A stretch of DNA of 64,000 bases from Magallana angulata. Its lineage: Eukaryota > Mollusca > Bivalvia > Ostreida > Ostreidae. The notes beneath the pieces are model-generated. The model had not been told where the DNA came from. It did not search any database and was given only the letters and a program-made list of their open reading frames with translations. Shown here in pieces: positions 35,187-47,895 of this stretch. How positions within the stretch are numbered: the stretch's first letter is position 1; every line of letters starts with the position of its first letter. A program made the translations under genes and the position numbers. The stretch spans positions 3,410,501 to 3,474,500 of the forward strand of contig NC_069120.1 of the NCBI RefSeq assembly GCF_025612915.1, read 5' to 3'.

Positions 35187-36105
35187 GGATTCGTCTTCAT
35201 GTTCACCTTAATGTCGTCTGCCATGATCGTCTGCTGTATGTCTCTTGATCGCTTCTACGCGATATTTTTTCCAATCCTGTACAACACTCCGACAAAGAAT
35301 CGTCGAGTTCTGGTTATGCTTGGGGTAGCTTGGACGTTAGCGGGGATCCTTAGTTCTCTTCACCTATATGGCTTAGGCTCCAGTTTGAACTACTACCCGG
35401 GGTCCTGGTGTTTTCTGGACTTCATCGACATGTCGGTGTCATCGAATGTCATCTATTCCTACATTTACGCCACCACTGGAGCAGTGGTCGTCATACTGAC
35501 GGTGACCGTCAACTTCATCGTCATCGTGTTTTTCATTCGTCACAAGTTCAAAAAATCGACAAAAGCAACCAAACACAAGGATCTTTCAGTGGTTCTTTTC
35601 TTGCTGACTATTGTTTTAGTCTTCACTTCCTGCTGGGCTCCACTAATGGTAAAGATTTTAGCATGGGACTGAAATTATAATATCGGTATCTTTATTCATT
35701 GAACTTGATATTATAGTACTTATCTTCCTTTTTTTATTGTTTGCTTTTATTGTTTGCTTCTCGGTTATATACTTCTAAAAAATAAAAGATGTGTCCGTTA
35801 ACCATTTGATAGCCTTGTATCTTATAATACTTACATACTCATACAAATAATATTTATCTATATATTTTTTTTAATTCCAGGTGAATATTTTTCAGCACGC
35901 TTCTTTTGCTATAACTGGACAGGGAAAGACGGAACTAAATCTTTTGCGCATGGCGGTGACCAACTCAGTTATTGACCCTTGGATTTATATTCTTTTCCGG
36001 AAGGAATCGCTTGTCATGCTGTTGAATCTTAAGAATCGTTTACTAAAAGATAACAGCTCTCAACAAACAAGTACATCAAGATCAGGACTCTCAGAGAACA
36101 GATAA
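35187..36105 (+). pseudogene. Decapitated prostanoid receptor-like GPCR E
   Basis: Homology to receptor F starts abruptly at GGATTC (35187), immediately outside the transposon end and TA. It runs through TM3 (SSAMIVCCMSLDRF), TM4, PGSWCF in ECL2, TM5 and SCWAP in TM6 to a GTAAAG donor (exon piece 35187-35648). Exon 2 is 35881-36105, with VTNSVIDPWIYILFRKE. The N-terminus, TM1, TM2 and ECL1 (roughly 125 residues of an F-type protein) are missing. The remaining frame has no stops. An open frame beginning at 35127, inside the transposon end, reads straight into TM3, so a shortened five-helix product is possible but unlikely to signal normally. Confidence 0.85.
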
Positions 36106-36405
36106 ACAACAAGACAAATCATCAACATTTTAAGTCGAACCCTTAAGCTGTAGTTCTTAGAATTAGTATAGGTATTAGAATACCTCCATTTGAAAAACGA
36201 TATTGTAAACTTGCACTTTTTTTATTGGCAACCCAGATATGATTTATTGCTATTATAAACATTTATTTTTTAAAAATAATTTAGTAGTCGTTCTGAATAT
36301 AATTTTTTGGACGTTTTTTGCGAATAAAGAGGTTAAATTAAATAAGGTATCTCATCATTTGCGTACTAGTGCATTAGCTTTTAAAAGTAATTCTGAAAAG
36401 GGTCA

Positions 36406-36593
36406 GCTGCATTATGAATTATCTTTGTAAAGCTGCATTATGAATTATCATTGTTAAAGCTGCATTATGAATTATCATTGTTAAAGCTGCATTATGAATT
36501 ATCATTGTTAAAGCTGCATTATGAATTATCATTGTTAAAGCTGCATTATGAATTATCATTGTTAAAGCTGCATTATGAATTATCATTGTTAAA
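36406..36593. repeat. 27-bp tandem repeat, about 7 copies
   Basis: Unit AAGCTGCATTATGAATTATC plus ATTGTTA. It lies about 300 bp after the stop of receptor E, probably in its 3' region. The first copy differs slightly. Confidence 0.95.
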
Positions 36594-37753
36594 AGGTATG
36601 AATCATTTTATATTGATGTAAGACCTCAATTATTAAATTATGTTTAAATTTCATCTGGTTATTAATGTTTGTATGCTTTTGCAGTAATTACATTTGTATG
36701 TCACAATATAATTATGTATCTGAATCGGACAAGAAAAACTTCCCAAATCTCATATTTTTCTTCTTGTAAAAAGCTTTAATTTCTAGATTGGATAAGTTTA
36801 ATGAATGAACAGATTTCAAGTATTACTATTAATTGTGTAAACAAATGATCATCATATGTATGAATACGTGTAAATAGTTAAAATTCACTATTAAATTGTA
36901 CTTTGCATGCATATGCTTTTACAAATAAAATCAATATTGCTGGATTTTGCTGTTGTTTAAATTAAACTATTCAAATCAAACCCCATTTGTTTGTTAGTAC
37001 TTATCATAAATAACACGTTCTTACTTGGAAAATTCCATCGTTATTTGTGAATTTCGTCATCTCCAGTAAGCTACGAAGGAGGACAGTAAGTAGGTCTATC
37101 CTGACACTGAGAAATACCTGATTTATATGGACAAGTGAAAGGTATATAGAATAAATCAATAAATATATAGAGTCTACGAACATTTTTTGTATTGTCAATT
37201 ATATCATTTATCTTAAAATAAAGTATGTTTTGTGCTGTAAGAGAGATCAATTATTTAAAATGATATATATTAACTGCAATCTATAAAATATGATATAAAT
37301 CATTTATCTGAATTGATTCAAATTTCCTCACTTTAGATAAACGAAAGCAGTGTTTATTTATCAATCCTTTATTTTCTTTCCGGTTAGAACAAGTCACACG
37401 GAAACTAATGATTCAATCAATACCTGTATCAATAAATTGCTAGCTTTTCCTTTTCTAAAAGAGGTAATATTTTATCAAATGAAAATGACCGGAATAGAAC
37501 ATCTCGATTTCTTTTATCATTTTATATTAAAACTTTACCAACTTTCTTTTCTTTCAGTTATTGATAAAAGCCGATGGTTTGATACTAGTATCTAAATAAA
37601 CTTGAATGATGTAGTTAAGCGTTTTTAATTTTTTAACATCGGTCTGGAAGAAGGCAAGAGGTTACAACATGTAGCTTTTATGTATCCTTGGTAGAGTTTG
37701 TCGTTATCGACTGGGATCCAGGTAAAACTATCCTGATTGGGTGGTCACCGTTA
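36594..37753. other. Intergenic sequence
   Basis: AT-rich, no gene or repeat recognised. It ends with TTA (37751-37753), the target duplication of the next element. Confidence 0.6.
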
Positions 37754-39223
37754 AGCCCCTTACACAATTGACGCACAAGCAGAAGCGACCAAATATTCGT
37801 GCGATCGAAAAATAAGATATGAATCGTTAATTGCTGCCGAAAAAATCGCATATAAAAAAAGTATTCGTACGAATTTCGCAAGATCTAAAGCCCCTTTTCA
37901 CAATTGGCGCACGAGCAGAAGCGACCAAATATTCGTGCGACCGAAAAAATTAGATATGAATCGTAAACTGTTGCCAAAATAATCGCATATGAAAAAAGTA
38001 TTTGTACGAATTTCCGCATGATCTAAGCGAGCGTTCTGCGATGTAAACGCATTGAATCTTGCAATATATCTTGCGTCTGTATGCGACTCTTGTACAATGA
38101 AAGCAACTGTTGAAAAACAATACGATAAGAACGCGCGAGTGACTAGGTGATCGGACGATTGAACGTGCGCCAATGTGATTGGACGTGCGATTATAAATGC
38201 GTTCCATGGTATGAATGATCGTGCGAGTCAGAGGGGGTATATACACCGCCCATATTCAGTTGACATAGTTGAAAGCGAGAAAAGATGCCGCCCAAGAAGA
38301 TACAGATATGCAGCAGCATTTATTGTTATACCTTAATATGATTATTCTATTATATCTGATTGGTCTAGAAAGTCACGTGACAGGGCAATGTCATAGGAAT
38401 GAAATAGCCGATATGAGCATACGATATAGACAAAAATGATTAAATCAAAAATATTTAATCATTAAGATTCTCTTTATATCTCAGAACCAACTTAACTTTC
38501 TATGATTTATGAAAGAAAGTGAGACAGTTACATGGGAAATCAAACCATCACGACGTTCATGTTGCGACTGTTGAAAAGTCAAACATTATTAGAAATCAAA
38601 GTATTTTGTGTAATCATATGTTGCTTGGTATAATAAAACGTTTATTGCATAACTGTTCAGAGAATATGAAAATTTATTCCCCAGAAAAAAACAAATTTCT
38701 CTTGGGCGAAGCCCTCGGAAAATATCATTTTTCTTGAGGAACTAAATCTTCATACATGTATTTCCCTCACTATCATGCAATAAATGTATCTTGTAAATTT
38801 TGTTCTGAAACAGAGATACTTATACAGGGTATATATATTAGTAGCAAAGCATGGCATATTGAGGCTGATAAGTCGTGCAATGATAGTAAAACGTTGCAAG
38901 ATTACATGAAACACGTTGAGCAACAGTCTCACGGTCGCAAAGCAGACGGATAAACACCAGCGATTTACCTTACGATCTTTATAAATCGTGCATCACTCTT
39001 GCGAGTACACAAAACGTTGTAAAACGTACTCATGTTCGTGCGTTGCACTGCGATAATTTGGATCGCGTTTGGTCGCGTCTGAAAAGTGTGCATGTCCACT
39101 GTTCAGAGGAGACTTGATGCGACCAGTAAAACGTATGCAACGAATGCGAGATCTCGTGCGAAGCTCAAAAATTTCGAACGCAAAGTGGTGTAAAGTGGTC
39201 GTGCGCCAATTGTGAAAGGGGCT
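37754..39223 (+). mobile_element. PIF/Harbinger-like element, 1.47 kb, non-autonomous
   Basis: Ends AGCCCCTTACACAATTG and CAATTGTGAAAGGGGCT are inverted, flanked by TTA (37751-37753 and 39224-39226), the 3-bp TSD of PIF/Harbinger elements. The left end is repeated in tandem (37754 and about 37886). Inside, ATGCCGCCCAAGAAG at 38285 (MPPKK, a common start of Harbinger Myb-like proteins) opens a frame that soon closes, so only a coding stump remains. Confidence 0.7.
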
Positions 39224-39226
39224 TTA

Positions 39227-40303
39227 GATTGTTCACATCTTGGTGTGACACTTGTACAAAAACGATGTCCTTCTTCGCCGTTTACTCTGCACAAAGCGCT
39301 TGTCGGTGTGGAGTCCCCGGATCAGATTTAATTTGTTTGGAAATTTCCGATACAGAGGATAGAACATCGATGTCAGCTTCTAACCGGACAGCAGGCATCA
39401 CATAAAAAACAAGCCCCAAGCAGTTAAATTAAATATACTGAAAGAAGACTCAAAAACTTCTGTAGTGAATCATACTCTCATTACAAACTCTTTGAAAAAT
39501 GATGTTTATTTGTGAAAAAGATAAGTACTTGAATATACGAGTGATTGTGATGAACGTATCAAAGGAACGCTTGTATCGATATTTAAACCAATAATCTTCT
39601 TAATCGTATGATTTTAATTTCGGATGCTAGGAAGAAAATCCCTCCCCACACGTCATCCAGAAGTTTATTTGGCTATAGCGTTCAGATTCTTTTATGCAAG
39701 GTTGTTTGTACTTTTGAAGAATCACTTTGCATTGGGTATTGACCTATTGAAATGTGTTCTTGTTGACTTTATTCTAATTTCATCGGTTCTAACACCTCCT
39801 GGTCTGACTTAGCCTTTTTAATAAGCATCCATTTAAGACTAACTTTCTGCAGCAGATGGCTATATCCAAACTTATAACATTACTTCATAAGGCAGTTAAA
39901 GCATTGAATGTCAATATTTAGCACATTTTTCTTAATTAAGCTAAAGTCAAAGTTTGCTCATAACCTAATAATGATGTCAGAATTAAAACTGGCAAAAACT
40001 ATTAATGCTTTGAAGGTATAACGTATTAAGTTTATCGTTGATTTTTTGCTATCGCATCCTTGTTACTGTACAAATTTACATCAAACTCAATCCACTCAAA
40101 ACATTTTGTTGCTTAATTTGTTTATGTTTGGATCGAAGATTTGGTTAAAGGTCGATATTTTATTAATTGATAAAATTTTACAGATTACTTTCAGTCAATC
40201 TCGCAATTTAGCGTTAGTGGTGGCATATAAAACATTAGATGGCGTGAATCTTAATTCAGACAATCTGAGGAAATCTGAAAAATCGGACGGACTTCTCACT
40301 ACC
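39227..40303. promoter_or_regulatory. 5' region of receptor F
   Basis: No other gene. An open frame upstream of and in frame with the receptor begins at 40046 but carries no receptor features, so it is treated as 5' untranslated. Confidence 0.5.
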
Positions 40304-42173
40304 ATGTACGTATCCTATTACAATACAACAGACGTGGACAACGAATCCACTACTTCTACAGAGGCAGTCATTGCCGTCACCAATTCTACTCCTCAGCATA
40401 ACTTCAGCACCACCACGCATATATACGAAAATATCGCTCCTGTCACCCTGTTGTTTTTCTTTGGAGTGGCTGGTAACATCATTGCTGTGCTCGTTCTGTT
40501 TTGTTCTTCAAAAACTCACAAATGGCGTCCGTTCTACAAACTCGTTTGTGGACTGGCCATTTCAGATGGTGGGGGAATACTTGCGTCCTACCCAATCGCC
40601 GAGTATCGATACATTTCTAATTTTGAATACGTGTTCCCCAAACATTTGTGCGATTACTTAGGATTCGTCTTCATGTTCACCTTAATGTCGTCTGCAATGA
40701 TTGTCTGCTGCATGTCAATTGATCGCTTCTTTGCAATATTTTTCCCGTTCCTATACAACACTCCTACTAAGAATCGTCGAACTTGGATAATGCTGGGGAT
40801 CGTCTGGATCTTAGCAGGAGTCCTTAGCTCTCTGCATCTGTATGGTTTGGGCGCGAGTATGAACTACTACCCAGGGTCCTGGTGTTTTCTGGACTTCATC
40901 GACATGTCGGTGACATCAAAGGTCATCTACTCCTACATCTACGCCACCACTGGAGCAATAGTTGTTATAATGACTGTGTTCATCAACTTCTTGGTGATCA
41001 TTTTTTTCATCAGGAACAAGTTCAGCAAGACTGCCACGAAGACCAAGCGCAATGACCTTCCAGTGGTCCTCTTCCTGTTAGCGATCGTCGTACTCTTCAC
41101 TTCCTGCTGGGCTCCACTTATGGTAAGATATTCCATTATTTGTATCTTACTAAGATTACAATTCTATATAAGAACTATTCATTTCAAAGCTAGCACATTA
41201 ATTTAAAAAAATCTATGATACATTTTGTTTCTGTAAGATAACAATTATATTTAAGAATTATTCATTTCAAAGCTAGTACGTTAATTAAAAGAAATCTTAA
41301 ATACATTTTTCTTCTGTAGAGTAGTAATTTTAATAAGGTAATTAGGGTGAGATGTCTTGTTTATGGTAAATTTTATTGAATTTTTTTTAAAAAATTCTTC
41401 TCCTCTTTTTTTCTTTTACCTTTTGACTTTTTTAAAATATTAGGCATACCAACTCATACTTAAAAGGAAGAACAATTGAATTCGATATGAAGCGAAAAAA
41501 TCCATATATTATCCACTGACACTCCATCTATTATCACTCGTAGAAAAAGACGGGAACAAAAACAGACTTCGTTCGAAGATATATAAGAGGAAATTCTATC
41601 ATCTCATATTCTTTTGGAAGTTTTCACATCAGCCCGAACACGTTTTCATTTACATCCGGGTAGTTTTCTAATAAGTTACAGGAAAAAAATCTTTGGATTT
41701 TTGTTTCAAACTAGCTATTAAATAAATAACGTTAAAACCATAAAAGGTCTTCAATTCAGCAAAGTAACGTTACATGTACCTGATTCATAAATATCTTTGG
41801 ACAGAGTATAATACCTTCTAGATATTCCATTTCCTGGTAATTTATGAGGGTAAACAGAGTCAAGGTTTTTAATAGCCTCACAAAATCTAACTCTGTATCA
41901 TTAACATTTCAGGTGAATGTATTTCAGCACGCGACGTTTTCTGTAAGTGGGCAGGGAAAAACAGAGCTCACTTTTTTGCGCATGGCCGTGACCAATTCGG
42001 TGATTGATCCATGGCTTTACATTTTGTTTCGGAAGGAGAATCTTGTAATCCTGGTAAATTTTGGGAATCGTTTACTTGGAAGAAACAACAGTCCACGGCC
42101 ATCAAACACATCAAGATCGAGGGACTCTCAGAAAACAAACAACGAGACAATAAAAACAGTTAGTACCATGTAG
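40304..42173 (+). CDS. Prostanoid receptor-like GPCR F (EP4-like), two exons
   Basis: Exons are 40304-41122 and 41913-42173 (359 residues), with a 790-bp intron in phase 0 after SCWAPLM. The start is set at MYVSYYNTTD, which opens a Thr/Asn-rich extracellular tail with several N-x-S/T sites. In-frame ATGs from 40046 would add 86 residues without receptor features. GN in TM1, LAISD in TM2, DRF, PGSWCF, VTNSVIDPWLY and FRKE are all present. It is the closest relative of the truncated gene E in this window and the likely model for its lost half. Role inferred: membrane receptor for a prostaglandin-like lipid, probably Gs-coupled. Confidence 0.9.
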
Positions 42174-42625
42174 GATGTTGAATTGAGAATATAAAATTCA
42201 AGTCAGAAACGATTGTCAGAAGTTGACTGTTAGCATTTCAGCAAAACATGTTTTATATACTTTGCAAATGAAAGCTTTGAAATTGAAAGCTTGAAAGTTG
42301 TTATCCTCTATTTCGACGTCATTATGAGTTTCCGTGTTTGTATTTATTTTACAGATTTCAATTTAACAAATGTGTTTTACATTGGTTGTTTAAACAATTT
42401 ATTTGGAGTATTTAACAGTTTATGTAATTCAATGGTTTTACAACACGTTTCAGTCAGAAGGAAACATTTTTAATTGAACACATCCAGCACACTGAGACAC
42501 GGGACACATACAAACGGGTAATGACAAAAGGAGGAGGGAGGGGGCTGTTGGTACTTTGTTTTGATATAAAGTACGAATAAGAAAAGACTGGGGATCCTTT
42601 GTGTATCCGATGGGGGGGGGGGGTG
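42174..42625. other. Short gap between convergent genes F and thioredoxin
   Basis: Tail-to-tail arrangement, with probable 3' ends of both transcripts. A 12-base G-run lies at about 42612-42623 next to the thioredoxin stop. Confidence 0.6.
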
Positions 42626-45099
42626 TCATCTCTTTCGGAGCTCCTCTATCTTCTCCACGAGTTTGGCTTTGTTGGCACCAGACATTTCATCAATCTTTGT
42701 AAAAAAAAAAAAAGACAACTTGATTAACGGTCATCCTTACATTATTATTAAATATTAAAGCGAATATTGTTAAATTATACACCTAAACACTAATTAAGAT
42801 AATTTATAGCTATACAAAACATATATATGGTTAATTCTACCTTTTCACAGTTTTTGAAAAACATTATCGTTGGCATACACTCAATTCCTATTTCCTCAGC
42901 CAGCTCCTGTTTATGAGTAAAACAGTCTTAATGAAACATGTTTGTGGATAAAATGAATCTTAAGTTATAAAATTCTAAAAGTTGAGAGAAAAAAACTAGA
43001 AATAAATTTAAAGTAGGTAAGTCAGGTCATTATCAAGACAACGTACATTAGCCTCATCCACGTCCACGGAGGCGAATATTACATCTTTCTCGTACTCTGG
43101 GTCATTGGCAAGTTTCTGGAGAAAGAACAAACCGAATAAAAATCAATTATTTAGTTCATGAAATAAAGTTTCTGTGAAGGATTGATGGAGTTACATGTAC
43201 TTGGAAACATTTTAAAACTAAAGCGTCATTAGTTGTATATGTTACCATATACATGTTTTTACATGTAATATTGCACAGCTGTTATAAAGATAAAATCTTT
43301 TTTGTGAATATGCATTTGTGTTTTAACTGTTTATTAAATACATAAGATTGGAGGAATTTGCTATCAATAAACGATATTATGAATTTTTAGACTACATTTG
43401 ACATAATAGTTACCTAAAAAGAGAGGAACGAACCTCTGTAATAAACTTGTCATTTTATTTTTATTTTGTTAACAATTATGGGTAAGATTTTTCCTAAACT
43501 GAAAATATGTATGTTTGTTTCAGCTCGAGTTACTGGAGGAGGGTTTTTCAAATAAATAAACTTAAAATAGAGTTATATATGGATGACTTCCGAAATTTAT
43601 AATTATATTATAACCGTTTACGCTCTGCGGTTAATTTAGCATTACAATGTCGACAAAGATGGCGCAATCTACGTACATTATTTGTTTTATCTGAATAACT
43701 AATGATAAAGATTTAAATAAATAGTAACATGTATTTTCTGTAAACTTAAATAATACCATTAATGTCAATTTACTTTTATTTCTAACAACAAAAAGTTCAT
43801 TGGATTCATTTAAGAATTTTTTTAAAAATGGGTCAATTTGGGTTCACTAAGAATCTGTTTTATATTTTGCACTTTTAGATTAAATTCTTGTTTTTTGTTT
43901 TTGTTTTGCTCTGAAGTTTAATATCATTCTGAGTCATTGTTTTGATTTTAATTTGAATAATCATATTAACCGGGAGAAGGGTGTAATGTTGTGATCCACA
44001 ATTTAAGGAACAGATACTAGTATATAGAACCTGATGACTGAGGACTCACCCGGAACATGGGCCCAATCACCTTACACGGTCCACACCACGTGGCCCAGAA
44101 GTCAACGATGACCAGCTTCTGTCCCGCGCTCCTCAGCAAATCATCCAACTCGTCCTAAGGAAGAGAGTGACAGTCTACAACTTAGTTGTCTATTTTCCCA
44201 CAATATTACGCTAATACCATACAATCAGAAACGAACTGGGTGTTTCGCTACTTTAGAAAGTTGAAAAATGGTGTATAACTAGTGAATATTCTCAAAAAAA
44301 GTTTACTAAGCGATCAAAAAAAAGACATGGATCATACCAGAACACAACATTTTAAATCTGTCTTATTCTACGATCCTAATACGACTAATTAAAGTATATT
44401 TTATCGCATAAACCAATATGACATAATAATAACAATAATGGAGAAATGTTTTCCGACCCTTCTCGATTAAATATTATATAGGCTTTGTCACGATTTTGGT
44501 CAAAAAAATTTTTTCCGTTTCTAATGTTTACAATGCTTCAGTGAGACATTTCTAATAGTCAGCCACGATTTAAGTGTCATTCGTTGTCTTTTAAGGGAGA
44601 ATTTGAGCTCACAACTCTTTAATAATGCAAACATAGGTAAGGTCAAGTTTTGTTTTGTATACATATAACATAAATGTTAAAGTAAAAATTCAAGTTTTTT
44701 TTTTTTTTTACCTAAAATGAATGTTAAAAACGCTAGGAACTGTTTATTTATGCTCAAAAACAAATAAGCAGAAAATTCAGCTTGAAAAAGTACTTTTATA
44801 GGAATATTAAACCAATGTTAGTAAAAACAGGTCACGAACCTTGTTTACATAACAAAGAATTGTGAGCTTTGTATCTTGACATCTACGACTGAAACTTACA
44901 CACATATAAAAATAAAAATGACCAAAATCCTGACCATGCCCCTTAAAACTTGGTTTAAATGATAAACATGCTAATGACACTTGTTGCACGAAGTAATTGT
45001 TTGTATGTCAAGTGCCTGTATGATCATTAAACACTGTTTTATATTGTATGGTCTTCCGTTTAAAGTAGTATGGTTCACCTCAATGTGTGACGTACTCCC

Positions 45100-45134
<35 letters not shown>

Positions 45135-45718
45135 CGACCCCCCCTGGAAAATGAAAATTTATTAAATTTACATAGTAAAATTATCGCGAAAATATGCCTC
45201 GGACCCCCCCCCCCCCCTGGCAAACACAATTATCCTTCGGACCCCCCACCCCCTGGAAAAATTTTCTGGATCCGCGCATGCTCCCTATTGAAAATAAACA
45301 ACAATAAAATCAAGTGTAATTGTATAACACTTTTCTTTCTCACACGTGTTACCTTTCAGAGAAGCATAAGGGATTGGAGCGTTACATCAATTATTATTTA
45401 CAAACAGACAAAATGCTTTTAGAAATAAATAATCAAGCAATAAGTTTAACATGTTAATCTGCCAGGCACGATGTTTGTACAACCAATGCACAATTCTAAC
45501 ATGACTGAAGATCAAGATCGAATCGATTTGCAGTAAATCAATATACAGAAATTATCTTCAGGTATCTGACATTTTTTTAAATAAAAAGATGCAAGATTTG
45601 TTCAATCAAACAATAAAAAGGCTACAAAATGGAGCTTAATGCTAGAATTTAGAATATAAAATTTGGATTCAAATATAAATAAACAATGATGCTTTACCTG
45701 AGTGAATATTTCCTTCAT
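42626..45718 (-). CDS. Thioredoxin, 5 exons, 109 aa
   Basis: Exons read leftward: 45718-45698, 44154-44050, 43115-43047, 42906-42841 and 42694-42626, all phase 0 with GT-AG borders. The protein contains VDFWATWCGPCK, whose active-site CGPC pair cycles between dithiol and disulfide, then FASVDVDEANELAEEIGIECMPTIMFFKNCEK with the cis-proline in MPT, and a C-terminal helix ending EELRKR. 109 residues is normal for cytosolic thioredoxin (about 105), which reduces protein disulfides with electrons from thioredoxin reductase. There is no signal or transit peptide. It is head-to-head with receptor B. Intron 1 contains a MITE at 45100-45280. Confidence 0.95.
43411..43436. repeat. Terminal motif TACCTAAAAAGAGAGGAACG
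   Basis: The same terminal sequence, inverted, starts the 930-bp insertion at 50011, with the palindromic core GAGGAACGAACCTC. It suggests the end of an otherwise unrecognised element in thioredoxin intron 2. Confidence 0.4.
45100..45280. mobile_element. MITE with CATGCGCGGATC ends
   Basis: 181 bp with inverted ends CATGCGCGGATCTAG and CTGGATCCGCGCATG and a 5-bp target duplication CTCCC (45095-45099 and 45281-45285). Interior is C- and G-run-rich. Located in intron 1 of thioredoxin. Confidence 0.75.
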
Positions 45719-46762
45719 TTTGTAGGTTTTGAGTCTCAATGAGCAGTGATGACAGCTAGCCTGTTGCTAGGCGACAGAATTGATCAATACACTTTTACCT
45801 GTCAGAAGCTGCTCCTAATTGGAACTACTGTTGATACCGTTACTGTGCTTACTCTAATTAGGGCTCTTACAATTATAAATAAAGCAGAAGTCCGAATTAG
45901 ATGATATTTTTAATCACAAACCAATCCCTTATCATGTACTGTCAATAACGACATTTATCTTGTCACCTATTTCTAGAAATCACCTTTTATTTCAAATATT
46001 CATAATAATGGTATCAAAGACCCCGACAGGTCGGTTGGATTCAGGGCAATAGCTAGAGAACTGCATATCATAAAAATAACCATCGCGGAATGTGTAAACA
46101 TTGATCTGTTATCACGGTAGAGGATTTCCAGGGAAACCCCCTTACTCGTTCACTTCTCTCAAGTTGTCACTTCAGCCGACCCTGCGGTGTCCGTAAATTC
46201 TACTTATCGTTAAAGTGTGTCTGAATCAGGAGGGGATGTCTATTGTAAAAATTTGGTTAACTGTCATCACCATGTGAGGGGGATTATTCTAGGGGGCGGG
46301 GGTTAATGATGGTTGAAAGCGCGCATACACATTTTACATTTGTATGCTGATAAATCAATCCGGAATTAAAGCTATAAGGTGATACAAAAAAGAGTTTACG
46401 AAGCCCTACTTTCCTGATAATATTATCAAGTTCTTATAGCACTACCAATCACACATATGATATCTTTCGTTAATTCATAGAAATAACAATTTCATAACAA
46501 ATAACGTCTTTTTATGATAATAACAAAGACGAGTAACAGAAAATTTTGGACCTTTTAACCCCGATCCAAAATTATGTTAATTTAGTTTTTTATCAGATGA
46601 TATTTCCCACTAATCCTAAAAACAACCTTATCTTTAAATAAAGTCCCGATCATCAAACATAGTTAAGAAGTTTTGTTTAACTTGGGTACTCATTGAGATT
46701 TTTAGGAATGTGTACGATATCCGGTTTGTTGTAATAAAAAGTTCAGTATAGAGTTCGCCGAC
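45719..46762. promoter_or_regulatory. Divergent region between thioredoxin and receptor B
   Basis: 1,044 bp between opposed start codons. Both genes may be driven from it. No core promoter motif can be fixed by eye. Confidence 0.5.
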
Positions 46763-47895
46763 ATGAACACCTCCCGTCCTCATACCTCGACCCCCATCCT
46801 CACCCCCACGGCCATCCTCAGTGTCCAGGACTCGGTGCCTGTCATCCTACTCTTCCTGTTTGGAGTATTCGGGAATCTCGCGGCGCTTATTGTTCTCTGT
46901 TTTCGAAGCAAGATACACGAATGGCGCCCGTTTTACAGATTTGTGCTTGGTTTAGCCATCACTGACGGGGGCGGGCTTCTTATTTCTATCCCTATTTCGG
47001 AGTACCAGTATTTGTCCCGCTTCAAGGATCAGCTACCACGGCCCGTGTGTGAATACCTCGCCTTCATCTACATGTTCACCTTACTGTCGTCTGCCATGAT
47101 CGTCTGCTGTATGTCCGTGGACCGATTCCTTGCTACGTTTTTTCCATTGTACTACAATTCTACGACCAAAGGACGAAGAGCCAACATTACTTTAACACTT
47201 CTATGGATAACTTCCGCTTTACTCTGCATTCTGCATGTTTTTGGATTAGGTTCTGCAAAGATCTTTTATCCCGGCTCATGGTGTTTTCTAAATTTCATTG
47301 ACACGGAAGACACTGGTAACGCAGTATATGCCTATATGTACGCCATTACGGGTGTCCTGATTGTGACATTAACCTTACTTCTTAACTTGACGGTGATTGT
47401 CTATTTCATTTACAAAAGACTTACACGAAACTTTTCAGCATCCCCTACTCAAAGCTGGTGTGACGTTCACGTGATTGTGTTCTTAATTTCCATAGTAACA
47501 GTATTCACTTCCTGTTGGTCCCCGCTTATAGTAAGTTTTAACATTATCACTAACAGAAAATGTCAATTTTTTACTCCTCTATAACAGTGAAATTCTAATT
47601 TGCTTGGTTTATTTTACAGGTGAATATTCTTCAGCACGTTTCCGGCGCCACCAGTGGTGTTGGGGAGACGGAGCTTCTGCTGGTCAGACTGAGTATTACT
47701 AACTCTGTCATAGACCCCTGGATCTACATACTGTTTCGGAAGGAAGTGGTCGCTGTGGCCGTGAACTGTGCCAGGAGAGTTTGTCAAACAGTAGAGGAAA
47801 CTCAGAGGTCATGTTCCCGGTCAGCAACCGGAAGTAAAACACAGGGGGAAGGACTGGGAAGCGTGCACATCAATCCTTTAGCAGAAGATCCGTGA
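46763..47895 (+). CDS. Prostanoid receptor-like GPCR B (EP4-like), two exons
   Basis: Exons are 46763-47530 and 47620-47895 (347 residues), with an 89-bp phase-0 intron. It has the same landmarks as receptor A: GN, LAITD, DRF, PGSWCF, SCWSP, VRLSITNSVIDPWIY. Differences from A are few: TS for SA at residues 3-4, L for P in the N-terminal AILSVQ, R for L after YKRLT, T for K in VCQTVEE. It sits in the undisturbed gene order thioredoxin(-), B(+), D(+), astakine-like(+), so it is likely the parental copy. The C-tail is Ser/Thr-rich with CARRVC, a possible palmitoylation region. Confidence 0.9.

Noticed and set aside
40046-40303. 86-residue N-terminal extension of receptor F
   Set aside because: No similarity to the other receptors' N-termini; the start at 40304 directly precedes the glycosylation-rich tail.
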